NCBI GenBank assembly: GCA_045589215.1
Contig: JAZNOQ010000021.1
Location: 1 to 35,280, forward strand
Source: JAZNOQ01 sp045589215
GTDB lineage: Bacteria > Bacillota > Clostridia > Oscillospirales > CAG-272
Direction: 5' to 3'
Length of the DNA: 35,280 nucleotides
This document shows positions 6,018-15,232 of the stretch, piece after piece; position 1 is the stretch's first letter, and each line of letters opens with the position of its first letter. The notes below the pieces were generated by a model. That model worked only from the letters and a program-made list of their open reading frames with translations, was not told where the DNA came from and searched no databases. Made by a program: the position numbers and the translations under genes.

Positions 6018-6488
6018 ATGAACTGTGAAAATACAAGCCGTGATATTGTTGTAAAATTGAAGCTGATGCGTGGAATGACTGCACCCGAATACGCCACCGA
6101 CGGTTCGGCGGCTGTTGATCTGCGCGCGGCGCTTGACGCGGGCGAAACGATCACGCTTCGTCCGGGGGAGCGTAGGATGATCCCCACGGGAATTGCGATT
6201 GCGCCCGAGACGCGCGGTGTCGTTGCGATTGTGGCGGCGAGAAGCGGGCTTGGCGTAAAGAAGGGCGTTTCTTTGTCGAATGGTATTGGTGTCATCGATT
6301 CGGATTATCGCGGCGAGATCGGCGTTGGGCTGATCAACCACGGAGACGAGGATTTTGCCGTTGTCAGAGGCGACCGCATCGCACAGATGTTTTTTATGCC
6401 TGTGCTTCATGCGAATTTTGTCGTCGCCGAGGCGCTTGACGAGACCGAGCGCGGAGAGGGCGGCTTCGGGCACACGGGTGTAAAGTAA
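6018..6488 (+). CDS. dut: Deoxyuridine triphosphate nucleotidohydrolase (dUTPase)
   Basis: The enzyme hydrolyses dUTP to dUMP and pyrophosphate, keeping uracil out of DNA and feeding thymidylate synthesis; the family is a homotrimer with shared active sites. All five motifs are visible in the 156 residues: AAVDLRA (31-37), PTGIA (56-60), RSGL through GVIDSDYRGE (75-100), RGDRIAQ (117-123) and RGEGGFGHTG (145-154), where the usual Ser/Thr of GFGSTG is His. AAAGGGA lies about ten bases before the ATG. It has its own promoter, with a 117-base gap to mreB. tmk, another dTTP-supply gene, lies at the end of the following cluster. Confidence 0.95.
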   Translation: MNCENTSRDIVVKLKLMRGMTAPEYATDGSAAVDLRAALDAGETITLRPGERRMIPTGIAIAPETRGVVAIVAARSGLGVKKGVSLSNGIGVIDSDYRGEIGVGLINHGDEDFAVVRGDRIAQMFFMPVLHANFVVAEALDETERGEGGFGHTGVK

Positions 6489-6605
6489 TAGCGGACAAGC
6501 CGTTTTACTTTATTGCGAGTTTATGGGATAAACAAAATTGATGAAAGTTCTCAAAAAATGAGAATTTAAAGTGAAATTTGACAGAAAGGAGCGTGTGATA
6601 CAAAG

Positions 6606-7700
6606 ATGGCTAAGCAGATCGGGATCGACCTTGGGACCGCCAATACCGTCATTTGCCAAAAGGGCAGCGGTATCGTACTACGCGCTCCTTCGGTCATTGC
6701 CTTCCGCGAGAAGGATCACGAGGTGATTGCCGTCGGGCAGAAGGCGCGGCAGATGCTTGGTAAGACGCCGCCCTCGGTTCGTGTGGAGCGTCCGCTCCGC
6801 AACGGTGTGATTACCGATGCCGATATTGCGACGAGAATGCTTCACGCATTTTATAGGGAGATCGAGGCGACGACGCTCTTTTCCCGTCCCGAGGTCTTTA
6901 TTTGCACCCCCTGCGGGATCACGGGCGTTGAACGGAACGCGGTCGAGAGTGTTGCGCTTGACGCAGGCGCGCGACGCGTTGAGCTGATTGAGGAGCCCCT
7001 CGCCTCGGCGATTGGTGCGGGCATTCCGATCGAACGGAATCGCGGATCGATGATCGTCGACATCGGAGGCGGGACGACCGAGGTCGCGGTGCTGTCCTCG
7101 CGCGGCATCGTTGCGGCAAAGACCATTCGCATTGCGGGTGACGCGGTTGATTCCGCGATTATGAAGTATATGCGCTACAGACGCGGCGTTCTCGTCGGAG
7201 AGCTTGCGGCGGAAGCGATCAAGCTGAAGATCGGCTCGGTGCATCCGCTTGTGTCGGCAAAAGCACCGATGGAAGCATTCGGCCGCAGCATCCGCACGAA
7301 TATGGCGGCGGCGGTGACGGTACGCTCCTCGGAGCTTTGTCCCTTCCTGCAGGTGCCCGTGCGCGAGATCATTGATGCAATCATGGCGACGCTTGAGGAA
7401 ACGCCCCCCGAGCTTGCCTCGGATATTTATGAAAACGGGATCGTTCTGACGGGCGGAAGCTCTCAGCTTGCAGGTCTCGTTCAGCTCATCCGCGAGGTCA
7501 CGGGACTTCGTGTGATGCGCGCGAATCGTCCGCTAGATACGGTTTGTCTTGGACTTGCGCGTATCCTTGAGAGTGAGGATGAGGCTGATCGCGCGCGTTC
7601 TGCTCCTTTTCTCAGTGTACGTGAAGTGATACAGAGCCTCAGCGGTGCGGGCAGATCCGCCTCGAATGCGCCCCCGCCCCATGGAGGGCGCAGAAAATGA
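6606..7700 (+). CDS. mreB: Rod-shape actin-like protein MreB
   Basis: MreB is the bacterial actin that assembles as membrane-bound filaments and directs elongation-specific peptidoglycan synthesis. The 364-residue protein has the phosphate-1 loop GIDLGTANT (6-14), the phosphate-2 loop VDIGGGTTEVAV (151-162) and the adenosine motif GIVLTGGSSQLAG near the C-terminus. It extends some 25 residues beyond the usual end with a Ser/Pro/His/Arg-rich tail (SASNAPPPHGGRRK). AGGAG is 14 bases before the ATG, longer than ideal, but no better in-frame start exists. Its stop overlaps the mreC start by four bases (ATGA), so the two are translationally coupled. Confidence 0.95.
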   Translation: MAKQIGIDLGTANTVICQKGSGIVLRAPSVIAFREKDHEVIAVGQKARQMLGKTPPSVRVERPLRNGVITDADIATRMLHAFYREIEATTLFSRPEVFICTPCGITGVERNAVESVALDAGARRVELIEEPLASAIGAGIPIERNRGSMIVDIGGGTTEVAVLSSRGIVAAKTIRIAGDAVDSAIMKYMRYRRGVLVGELAAEAIKLKIGSVHPLVSAKAPMEAFGRSIRTNMAAAVTVRSSELCPFLQVPVREIIDAIMATLEETPPELASDIYENGIVLTGGSSQLAGLVQLIREVTGLRVMRANRPLDTVCLGLARILESEDEADRARSAPFLSVREVIQSLSGAGRSASNAPPPHGGRRK

Positions 7701-8578
7701 GTGCCTTGAAGAGCAGATTTTTTGCGGTCGCGCTGTGTGTTGCCCTTGCCCTCACGATCATTCCGTCCGTGCTTTCGGCGATGGGAATGCGTGACCTCGT
7801 CAGAGAAGCGGTACAAACGGTATCGATGCCCTTCCAGTGGTGTCTTTCGAAGGTGTATGACGGAGTGACGGGCTTTACTGCGTATTTTACCGAATACGAT
7901 AGGATGGAAGCCGAAAATGCGGCACTGAAGGAGCAGCTTCGGGAATATGAGGAGGCACTTGCCGAAAACGAGGTGCTTCGCTCGGAGAACCATTGGCTGC
8001 GCGGCTATCTTTCTCTCAAAAACGAGCATATCGACTATACCTTCCTCGACGGCGCAGTTGTCGGACGTGAGGTGGGAAGCTATGCGACCGTGATCACCCT
8101 GAACCGCGGAACGGCGCATGGGGTCGAAGCGGGCATGCCCGTGATCACCGAGAACGGTGTGTTCGGGTATGTGAAGGAGGTCTCCTTTATGTCCTCAAAG
8201 GTGGTCAGTATCGTTGAGACTGCCTCTAAGGTCGGTGCTTTTGTCGAGCGATCGGGCGTAACGGGACTTGTGGAGGGCGATTTTTCCCTTCGCAAGGACG
8301 GACTTGTCGTGATGCGGAGTATTCCGCAGAACGCAGATATTGTCGAGGGCGATCTTGTTCACACGAGCGGAACGGGAAGCGTATATCCGCGCGGTCTTTT
8401 CGTCGGAAGAGTCGCTTCGATCTCTGCCGATCCGTACAGCCGCACACTCGTTGCGGTGATCGAGCCCGCGGAGGATCTTCTTGCGGTCGACGATGTGTCA
8501 CATCTTATGATCGTTACGGGCTATGAGGTCTATTCGGAGGAGGTCACGGGGGAGAACACCGAGACGGTACCCGAATGA
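7697..8578 (+). CDS. mreC: Rod-shape protein MreC
   Basis: MreC is a bitopic membrane protein that links MreB/MreD with the elongasome transpeptidase outside the membrane. The 293-residue sequence has one N-terminal transmembrane helix (about residues 7-28), a coiled coil rich in Glu, Leu and Ala (about 70-110, EAENAALKEQLREYEEAL) and the beta-rich MreC domain (about 115-275; NRGTAHGVEAGMPVITENGVFGYV is typical). It overlaps mreB by four bases and is followed after 62 bases by mreD. The acidic C-terminal tail (SEEVTGENTETVPE) is probably disordered. Confidence 0.95.
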   Translation: MSALKSRFFAVALCVALALTIIPSVLSAMGMRDLVREAVQTVSMPFQWCLSKVYDGVTGFTAYFTEYDRMEAENAALKEQLREYEEALAENEVLRSENHWLRGYLSLKNEHIDYTFLDGAVVGREVGSYATVITLNRGTAHGVEAGMPVITENGVFGYVKEVSFMSSKVVSIVETASKVGAFVERSGVTGLVEGDFSLRKDGLVVMRSIPQNADIVEGDLVHTSGTGSVYPRGLFVGRVASISADPYSRTLVAVIEPAEDLLAVDDVSHLMIVTGYEVYSEEVTGENTETVPE

Positions 8579-8640
8579 TCGTTTCGTTAAAATCAGGCGT
8601 AAGATCAGAGGTTTATCGCCGTTTTTGAAATGGGATCACT

Positions 8641-9195
8641 ATGAAAATAACGCGCTACAAGGACAACAGAACGGGAAACCGCACGCAGGAGCCGATGACA
8701 AAGGGTCGGATCATTTTCCTCGCCGTGCGGATTTTTCTGCTTGTTCTCGTGCAGGTATCGGTGGTGTCGCGGATCGGATTTTTTGGCGCGACGCCCGATA
8801 TTCTTCTTGCCGTTATCGTTACTCTGTCGGTGACGGGAGGGGGAGCCGATCGGTGGCGCGAGATATCGCTCACAGGGCTTTTTATGGGCTTTCTTGCCGA
8901 TGCAATCGGCGGGACTGCCATTCGGTTCTCGGCACTTTTTTATTTTCTCGTCGGTGCGATCCTTCCGAATCTCTTTCATCGTGAATACCGCAGTATCTTC
9001 GAGGAGCTTTTGTTTTTCTACGCCTTCCTTGTTCCCGTAGTGCTTTGTAAAGAGATCGTGACGCTTCTTTCGGTGCTGCTTTCTGCTGTGGGCGGCTTTT
9101 CGTTCCTTGTTTGTTTCACAAGTATTTTGCTTCCCGAATTTTTCGGGACGCTCCTCTTTGCTCTTCCCGTTTTTCTTCTGTTCAGAAGGCGCTGA
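8641..9195 (+). CDS. mreD: Rod-shape protein MreD
   Basis: MreD is the polytopic membrane member of the Mre complex. This 184-residue protein has about five hydrophobic segments after a basic N-terminal stretch of some 20 residues, and the family-typical TPDILLAVIVTLSVTGG near residues 50-66. GGGAT lies eight bases before the ATG. Sequence is poorly conserved in this family, so position between mreC and the PBP2 gene is strong support. The 98-base gap to the next gene holds only a small CT-rich hairpin. Confidence 0.9.
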   Translation: MKITRYKDNRTGNRTQEPMTKGRIIFLAVRIFLLVLVQVSVVSRIGFFGATPDILLAVIVTLSVTGGGADRWREISLTGLFMGFLADAIGGTAIRFSALFYFLVGAILPNLFHREYRSIFEELLFFYAFLVPVVLCKEIVTLLSVLLSAVGGFSFLVCFTSILLPEFFGTLLFALPVFLLFRRR

Positions 9196-9293
9196 CGCGT
9201 GGGGAAGAGATCGGGGTATATATGCCCCTCGCGCGGACTCTCTCTCTCTGCGGAGAGCCCGCAGCCTCTATCAAATGAGAAAGGAGAATTGCG

Positions 9294-11390
9294 ATGCGGA
9301 TGCGAAGAAGACGTTTCCTTGAGCGTATTGAGAAAAAAGATCCGATCCGTGTGTCGCGGATCGTGGCGATCGGCGCGATCTTTCTCCTGGTCTCTCTTTT
9401 GTATTTCATACAGATGATCGTTCTCCGCGTATCGGGGAACGGCTCGGATCTTTATTCGATCTATGACGGCGGGATCTCAAAGGTCACCGTGGCGGTCGAT
9501 GCTGTGCGCGGCGATATATACGATCGAAACGGTAAGCTCCTCGTGACGAGCAGGACAACGCGGGATATGTCCTTTACCTATGATGCGATCCCCGATTCCT
9601 CGCAGGAGCTGAACGTGTCGATCGCAAAGGTTGCAGAAGCACTCCGAACGAACGATGTCTCGCGCACGGATGCGGAGTTTCCGCTCTATGGCGCGTATCC
9701 CGAATATGGCTACTATGCCGAGGCGACCGATCCGAACAGCGAATATTATACGGGAATGCAGACCGTACTGAAGGCACTTTCGCTTTCGCCCGATACCGAC
9801 TGCGAGACCTTGATCGATACGCTCGTTTCGCGCTATAAGCTCACGCGCTCGGGGCTCACGGACGAACAGATCGATGACGTCATCCGCATCCGCTACGATA
9901 TGCTCCGCCTCGGATTTGGCGTGTACACGCCGTTCGTGCTGTCAGAGGACGTATCGGACGATCTGATGACCTACGTTGAGGAAATGAACATCCCCGGGGT
10001 GGTGTTTCCTGCGGGAACGGAACGGGTCTATTGTTATCCCGGGTACGCCTCGCACATTCTCGGTGGCGTCGGAAGGATCCCCGAGAGTGAGCTTGAATAT
10101 TACACGGCGCTCGGATATCCGATGGATGCGACGGTCGGACTTTCGGGCTGTGAACAGGCATACGAAGCCTATCTGCACGGCATTGACGGAACGGCAATTG
10201 AGGAATACGACGAAGAGGGAAACCTTATAAACCGCTACTTCGAGCGCGAGCCCGTCGCGGGGCTTGACGTTTATCTTACGATCGACATTGACGTGCAAAT
10301 CGCCGCAGAGGATGCACTGAAGGAAAATATCGAGAACATTTCCTCAAGCGGTGGATCTCTTTCGGGCGCGGATGCAAATGCGGGGGCGGCTGTCGCAATG
10401 GATCCCTCGGACTTTTCGGTGATCGCGGTCGCATCCTATCCGACCTACGATCTTTCAACCTACGGGGTCGATTACGGGGACCTCTTACTCGAGGCAGATC
10501 TGCCCCTTCTCAACCGCGCGCTGAACGGCACGTACGAGCCCGGCTCGACCTTTAAGATCGGCGTTGCGCTTGCGGCTCTTGAAGAAAATATCATCTCACC
10601 GCACTCGGAGATCAACGATACGGGTGTATATACCTATTATCCCGGTTATCAGCCGCGCTGTTGGATCTATACCGAGAAGGGACACGGGCATGGCGCGATC
10701 ACGGTTTCCGAGGCGATAGAGGTCTCTTGTAACTATTTCTTTTATGAGGTCGGCAGACTTCTCGGCATTGATCGCATCAAGGCTTATATGGATGATCTCG
10801 GGCTCGGGAAGAAAACGGGGATCGAGCTTCCCGAAAAATCGGGTATTCTCGCGTCGCCCGAATACAGAGACGAAAACGGAGAGACGCCGTGGACGAGCGG
10901 AGACACGCTTCAGGCGGCGATCGGACAGTCGAACAATTTGTTTACCCCCCTCCAGATGGCGTGCTATTTTTCGACGGTCTTTAACGGCGGAAACCGCTAT
11001 ACGGCGCATCTTCTTTCGTCGGTGAACCAATTTTATTCGGGAGAGGAAGCTCTAAAATATGAGCCGACGCTTCAGAATAAGGTCTCGTTTTCAAGAGAAA
11101 CCTACAGTACCCTGCTCGAAGGAATTACCGACGTGATCGACAACAACGCAACGCTTACGAGGTATTTTAAGGATCTGAAGGCGGCGGGTGTGATGGTCGG
11201 CGGCAAGACGGGTACCGCACAGGTGTCGTCGCAGTCGAGCGATAACGCGATATTTGCGGCATACGGCAAGTATGAGGGAAGGGAGCTTGTTGCGGTCTGT
11301 GTGATCGAGCATGGCTCCTCGGGCTCTTACGCGGGATACACCGTCAGCAAGCTGATGGAGGAGTATTTCCTATCAGACGCAGGAGGGTAA
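9294..11390 (+). CDS. mrdA: Penicillin-binding protein 2, elongation transpeptidase
   Basis: This class B PBP cross-links peptidoglycan during elongation with RodA and MreBCD. It has 698 residues: a basic cytoplasmic start, one membrane anchor (about 21-43), the PBP dimerisation domain beginning at RGDIYDRNG, and a C-terminal transpeptidase domain. The catalytic motifs are all present: STFK (Ser418-Lys421), SCN (478-480) and KTGT (638-641). AAGGAG lies eight bases before the ATG. It is the fourth gene of the mreBCD-mrdA operon. No rodA is in this window. The class B family also includes SpoVD/FtsI types; the operon context favours the elongation role. Confidence 0.92.
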   Translation: MRMRRRRFLERIEKKDPIRVSRIVAIGAIFLLVSLLYFIQMIVLRVSGNGSDLYSIYDGGISKVTVAVDAVRGDIYDRNGKLLVTSRTTRDMSFTYDAIPDSSQELNVSIAKVAEALRTNDVSRTDAEFPLYGAYPEYGYYAEATDPNSEYYTGMQTVLKALSLSPDTDCETLIDTLVSRYKLTRSGLTDEQIDDVIRIRYDMLRLGFGVYTPFVLSEDVSDDLMTYVEEMNIPGVVFPAGTERVYCYPGYASHILGGVGRIPESELEYYTALGYPMDATVGLSGCEQAYEAYLHGIDGTAIEEYDEEGNLINRYFEREPVAGLDVYLTIDIDVQIAAEDALKENIENISSSGGSLSGADANAGAAVAMDPSDFSVIAVASYPTYDLSTYGVDYGDLLLEADLPLLNRALNGTYEPGSTFKIGVALAALEENIISPHSEINDTGVYTYYPGYQPRCWIYTEKGHGHGAITVSEAIEVSCNYFFYEVGRLLGIDRIKAYMDDLGLGKKTGIELPEKSGILASPEYRDENGETPWTSGDTLQAAIGQSNNLFTPLQMACYFSTVFNGGNRYTAHLLSSVNQFYSGEEALKYEPTLQNKVSFSRETYSTLLEGITDVIDNNATLTRYFKDLKAAGVMVGGKTGTAQVSSQSSDNAIFAAYGKYEGRELVAVCVIEHGSSGSYAGYTVSKLMEEYFLSDAGG

Positions 11391-11392
11391 AA

Positions 11393-11443
11393 GGGGCTTT
11401 GGCCCCCTACCCCCACTTAGAAACTTCTTGAAAGAAGTTTCTA
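11393..11443. repeat. Dispersed hairpin repeat, copy 1
   Basis: Immediately after mrdA there are a GGGGC-TTT-GGCCCC hairpin, a TACCCCCAC link and a long perfect palindrome (CTTAGAAACTTCTT / AAGAAGTTTCTAAG, about 11416-11443). The same order of elements recurs after the comM-like gene at 28186-28224. It may also act as a transcription attenuator between mrdA and tmk. Confidence 0.7.
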
Positions 11444-11500
11444 AGAACTTCAAGAACTTTTCGAGAAGAATTCCTTAATTTTAGAAATTTTTGAAGATTT

Positions 11501-11554
11501 TTAAAAAACTTTTTCTAAAAAGTTTCTTAAACGGAGCCCGAGGCAGCGCCTCGG
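11501..11554. repeat. Further hairpins upstream of tmk
   Basis: A 14-base stem with one mismatch (TTAAAAAACTTTTT / AAAAAGTTTCTTAA, 11501-11530) and a perfect CCGAGGC-AGC-GCCTCGG hairpin (11538-11554) fill the rest of the mrdA-tmk gap. I see no gene in this 198-base spacer. Confidence 0.6.
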
Positions 11555-11588
11555 AATGAACGGCACGTGGTATAGAAAGGAAACGAAA

Positions 11589-12236
11589 ATGAGCATGACA
11601 CCGAGATTTATCGTAGTGGAAGGACTTGACGGTGCGGGGAAGACCACGCAGATAAAGCTCCTCGCAAGGGCTTTGGAGGAAAGCGGACACAAGGTCATGC
11701 TTACCGCAGAGCCGACCGCGTATGAAAGCGGTCGGGCACTCCGTGCGGCACTTTCGGGGAAGGTGAAAAAGACGCCTTGTGAGATGGCTGTGATGTTCAC
11801 TTTGGACCGCATCGCGCACAACCGAAATGCGGAGGACGGCATCGAGAGACTTCTCGCGGACGGCTACACGGTCATTTCCGACCGCTATTATTATTCGTCG
11901 CTTGCGTATCAGGGCAGTATCACCGATCCCGAGTGGGTCGCGCACCTGAACCTTGACTGCCCCGAGATCAGAAAGCCCGATCTCTGTATCTTTCTCGATC
12001 TCGCGCCTGAGGACTCGATGCGCCGCATCACGGCGAACCGAACGGCGGGCGAGCTTGAGATCTACGAGACCGAGGAGCAGCTGAGACGGATCCGTGAGAC
12101 CTTCCTTTCGGTGTTCGAGCATCTTGAAAAGAATACAGACCGAGGGGAGACCATCCGCTTTGTCGATGCTTCGGGAACGATCGAGGAGGTCGCAAAGCGC
12201 GTGCGTAGCACTGTTGATGAGGCGCTTTTCTCATAA
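11589..12236 (+). CDS. tmk: Thymidylate kinase
   Basis: The enzyme phosphorylates dTMP to dTDP with ATP, an essential step of dTTP supply. The start at 11589 is chosen because GAAAGG lies eight bases upstream and the protein then begins MSMTPRFIVVEGLDGAGKTT, the standard family N-terminus; a frame open 33 bases earlier is unlikely. The 215 residues include the P-loop EGLDGAGKTT, the TAEPT segment with its conserved Glu-Pro, DRYYYSSLAYQG (the DR(Y/H) motif) and the IFLDLAPEDSMRRI stretch. It is the last gene before the terminator at 12256-12289. Confidence 0.94.
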   Translation: MSMTPRFIVVEGLDGAGKTTQIKLLARALEESGHKVMLTAEPTAYESGRALRAALSGKVKKTPCEMAVMFTLDRIAHNRNAEDGIERLLADGYTVISDRYYYSSLAYQGSITDPEWVAHLNLDCPEIRKPDLCIFLDLAPEDSMRRITANRTAGELEIYETEEQLRRIRETFLSVFEHLEKNTDRGETIRFVDASGTIEEVAKRVRSTVDEALFS

Positions 12237-12255
12237 ATTCGTTTTTTGTTGTATC

Positions 12256-12289
12256 AAAAAAGGCAGAGTCTTTAGACTCTGCCTTTTTT
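12256..12289. terminator. Bidirectional terminator between tmk and the ABC operon
   Basis: A perfect 16-base stem (AAAAAAGGCAGAGTCT / AGACTCTGCCTTTTTT) with a two-base loop ends both convergent units. Confidence 0.92.
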
Positions 12290-12300
12290 GAATTATAAGA

Positions 12301-13098
12301 TCAGTTGCTCAGCAGAGTGCGGTCGTTTGCGAATTCCTCTCCGCTTGTTTGGGTGAATTTCGCAACGAGTGCATCGACCGTGAGCGCCTTCTTTTCCTCG
12401 CCCGATACGTCGAAGATGATGCGTCCGTCGTGCATCATGATGAGGCGGTTGCCGTGGGCGATCGCGTCCTTCATGTTATGCGTGACCATCATTGCGGTCA
12501 GGTGATTTTCCGCGATCAGCTTGTCGGAGATCTCAAGCACCTTTGCGGCGGTTTTCGGGTCGAGTGCCGCAGTATGCTCGTCGAGGAGCAGGATCTTCGG
12601 CTGCTTCAGGGTCGCCATCAGAAGGGTAAGCGCCTGTCTTTGACCGCCTGAGAGCAGTCCGACCTTTGCGTTCATGCGGTCTTCAAGACCGAGGTCAAGG
12701 GTTGCGAGAAGCTCGCGGTAGTGCTTTTTCTCCTTCGTGGAAATGCCCCAGCGGAGCGAGCGATGCTCGCCTCTGCGCGCGGCGATCGCGAGGTTTTCTT
12801 CGATCTCCATCGTCGCGGCGGTACCCGTCATCGGATCCTGGAATACCCGTCCGATGTATTTTGCCCGTTTGTGTTCGGGGAGGCCTGCGACATTCACGCC
12901 GTCGATCCTGATCGCGCCGCTGTCGATCGGCCAGACGCCCGCGATGGCGTTTAGCGTCGTGGATTTCCCCGCGCCGTTTCCGCCGATGATCGTGACGAAG
13001 TCGCCGGGATTCAGGTGCAGATTTACGCCCTGCAGTGCCTTTTTCGCGTTGATCGTTCCGGGGTGGAAGGTCTTTCTTACGTCAATGAGCTCAAGCAT
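12301..13098 (-). CDS. ABC transporter ATPase, TrpZ family
   Basis: This 265-residue ATPase powers an amino-acid importer of the TrpXYZ type. It has Walker A GGNGAGKST (39-47), the Q-loop around VFQDP, the signature LSGGQRQ, Walker B ILLLDEHTAALDP and the switch His in MMVTHNM. Its ATG directly abuts the permease stop codon (TAA ATG), so translation is coupled. It is the last gene of the T-box-controlled operon. The family was predicted by comparative genomics to carry tryptophan; the tyrosine-type leader here suggests tyrosine or both (inference). Confidence 0.9.
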   Translation of the reverse strand: MLELIDVRKTFHPGTINAKKALQGVNLHLNPGDFVTIIGGNGAGKSTTLNAIAGVWPIDSGAIRIDGVNVAGLPEHKRAKYIGRVFQDPMTGTAATMEIEENLAIAARRGEHRSLRWGISTKEKKHYRELLATLDLGLEDRMNAKVGLLSGGQRQALTLLMATLKQPKILLLDEHTAALDPKTAAKVLEISDKLIAENHLTAMMVTHNMKDAIAHGNRLIMMHDGRIIFDVSGEEKKALTVDALVAKFTQTSGEEFANDRTLLSN

Positions 13099-14076
13099 TT
13101 ACGCATCCCCCTTTCCGGTTGTCCTTTGCGCGTTCTTTTTTCTTGCTTTTTCTGCGAGCTTCTGTTCGCGCTTTTCCGCGTGTGAGGCACTTGAGAAGTA
13201 TTTCTTCTTCCAATAGGGAACTGCGAGGAAGAGTGCAACGAGAAGTGCTGACAGAAGCTTCAGATATTCTGTGTCGATCTTGAAGAAGATGACGGTCGAA
13301 TATACAATATAATAAACGATACCGCCGAGGACGACTGCGATGAGCTTGAGTGCAAAATTGTTGCGGGACATCCAGCCGAAGAGCGCTTCTCCGATGATGA
13401 CGGCGGCGAGACCGATGACGATCGCGCCCTTGCCGAAGTTGTTGTTCGCACTGCCGTTGTACTGCGCGAGGAGCGCGCCCGCAAGTGCGACGATACCGTT
13501 CGAGAGAACGAGGCCGAAGATCTTGGTGAAGCTCGTGTTGATGCCTTGCGCGCGGCTCATATTCAAATTTGCGCCCGTAGCACGGATCGTTGCGCCGAAC
13601 TCGGTGCCGAAGAACCAATAGAGCGCGGCAATCAGTACGATCGCGATGACTTCCAGAATGATGATTGTTTCGCTGAGGCGCAGGAGGCGGTTCGTGACGA
13701 GCAGATCGACCTTGTCTGCGTTCAGGGCGATCTGCGATCCGCCCATGATCTTCAGATTGATCGAATACAGCATGAGCTGTGTCAGAATACTCGCGAGGAT
13801 CGCAGGTATTCCCATAAAGGTATGCATAACGCCCGTGACGAGCCCCGCAAGCATACCCGATATGAATGCACATATGAGCGCGAGCCACATCGGAGCGCCG
13901 TGAGTGAGCATTACGGCGCAGACCGCCGCGCCCGTACAGATCGAGCCGTCTACCGTAAGATCCGCGATGTCGAGAATCTTATAGGTGACGTAAACGCCGA
14001 TCGCCATAATCCCCCACATGATACCCTGCGCGACTGCAGGGGGAAGGGATTTCAGGTAAACTATAATATCGCCCAT
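13099..14076 (-). CDS. ABC transporter permease, TrpY family
   Basis: This 325-residue protein has about eight hydrophobic segments and the branched-chain-type permease look of TrpY proteins (MWGIMAIGVYVTYKILDIADLTVDG near the start, then MRATGANLNMSRAQGIN-like cytoplasmic loop, here IRATGANLNMSRAQGIN). Its tail (about 290-325) is strongly basic and probably cytoplasmic. It would form the membrane channel, used with the ATPase and lipoprotein encoded on either side. AAAGGA sits about 14 bases before the ATG, a longish spacing, following the binding-protein gene by 44 bases. Confidence 0.88.
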   Translation of the reverse strand: MGDIIVYLKSLPPAVAQGIMWGIMAIGVYVTYKILDIADLTVDGSICTGAAVCAVMLTHGAPMWLALICAFISGMLAGLVTGVMHTFMGIPAILASILTQLMLYSINLKIMGGSQIALNADKVDLLVTNRLLRLSETIIILEVIAIVLIAALYWFFGTEFGATIRATGANLNMSRAQGINTSFTKIFGLVLSNGIVALAGALLAQYNGSANNNFGKGAIVIGLAAVIIGEALFGWMSRNNFALKLIAVVLGGIVYYIVYSTVIFFKIDTEYLKLLSALLVALFLAVPYWKKKYFSSASHAEKREQKLAEKARKKNAQRTTGKGDA

Positions 14077-14120
14077 AATGAATGAGAGATCCTTTCAAGA
14101 AAGAGAGAATAGAATATGGA

Positions 14121-15104
14121 TTATTTTGCACCGATCGCAACAAAGCCCTTGGCTTCGAGCGCGGCGGTGTCGATGCCGAGGGCATCGCAGATCGTCTTGT
14201 TGTACTTCTTCTTCAGCTTTTCCTCGGGGGTGTATGCGATCGCCATCGTGCTGACATCAGCCTCGCCCTTCAGGATCTCGACTGCCATCTCACCCGTCTT
14301 GTAGCCGAGGTCATAGTAGTCGATCGAGAGGGTAGCAATACCGCAGGAGGAGCAAATGCCCTCTTCGCCTGCGATGACGGGGACCTTCTTATCTGCGATC
14401 GCGCCGTAGAGCATATCGGCGTAGGTCGCAACGGTGTTGTCGGTGGGAACGTAGATCGCATCGCTGTTGTCTGCCGCGTTGCCCGCTACGATCGCGATGT
14501 CATCTGCGCCCGAGAAGGAGTACTTTGTGCATGTGATGTTTTTCTCGGTGAGGTACTTTTCAACCTCCTGTACCTGATAGAGCGAGTTCGGCTCTGCCGA
14601 GCAGTAGAGGAGACCGACGGTCTGTGCGGTGGGAACGAGATCGAGGATCATCTGTGCCTGTTTATCGAGGGGAGCGAGGTCAGACGTACCCGAGATGTTG
14701 CCGCCGACGGTGCCCGAGAAGTTATTGATGCCGAGTGCCACGCCGTATTCGGTGACCGAGGTGCCGAGGATCGGGATATCCTTGGTCGCGTTACGTGCCG
14801 CCTGAAGTGCGGGTGTAGCGTTTGCCATGATCAGATCAACGTCCTTGATCACGAAATTGTTGATCGCGGTCGTGCAGACGTCGGTGCTGCCCGTGCCGTT
14901 CTGTACGTCAAATTCCACCTCGTCACCGAATGCTGCGACGAGTGCGTCCTTAAAGCCCTGCGTTGCCGCATCAAGCGCGGGATGTGCATCGTATTGGCAG
15001 ATGCCTACCACATATTTTGCGCGGCCGCTGCAGGATATAAGTGAGAGCATACCGAGCATCAGAACTGCTGCGAGAACGAGAGATACGATTTTCTTTACCT
15101 TCAT
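14121..15104 (-). CDS. ABC substrate-binding lipoprotein, TrpX family
   Basis: The protein captures the substrate outside the membrane for the permease/ATPase pair downstream. The start is set at 15104, with AAAGGAG ten bases upstream, giving 327 residues; the frame is open 50 codons further into the T-box but that part is leader RNA. A lipoprotein signal peptide runs to LISC (lipidated Cys25). The mature part resembles the PF04392/TrpX periplasmic-binding family: VGICQYDAHPALDAATQGFKDAL, TGSTDVCTTAINNFVIKDVDLIMANATPALQAA, and the YVPTDNTVATY and GEEGICSSCGIATLSIDYYDLG segments. First gene of the operon. Confidence 0.9.
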   Translation of the reverse strand: MKVKKIVSLVLAAVLMLGMLSLISCSGRAKYVVGICQYDAHPALDAATQGFKDALVAAFGDEVEFDVQNGTGSTDVCTTAINNFVIKDVDLIMANATPALQAARNATKDIPILGTSVTEYGVALGINNFSGTVGGNISGTSDLAPLDKQAQMILDLVPTAQTVGLLYCSAEPNSLYQVQEVEKYLTEKNITCTKYSFSGADDIAIVAGNAADNSDAIYVPTDNTVATYADMLYGAIADKKVPVIAGEEGICSSCGIATLSIDYYDLGYKTGEMAVEILKGEADVSTMAIAYTPEEKLKKKYNKTICDALGIDTAALEAKGFVAIGAK

Positions 15105-15191
15105 AACACAAGTCTCCTTTGGGATGTTTTGAAATGTTTTTATTTTTACGGGTAATTTGCCCGAAAAAACGAATGAGGATCGAATAAAAAC

Positions 15192-15232
15192 AAAAAGCTC
15201 TGCATCGAGCCGAGTTGCGGCTCGATGCAGAG
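15192..15232 (-). terminator. T-box terminator
   Basis: The reverse strand has a perfect 15-base stem (CTCTGCATCGAGCCG with its complement, loop of five) followed by CTTTTTGTTTTT. It excludes the antiterminator because both use the CTCTGC segment. Confidence 0.92.
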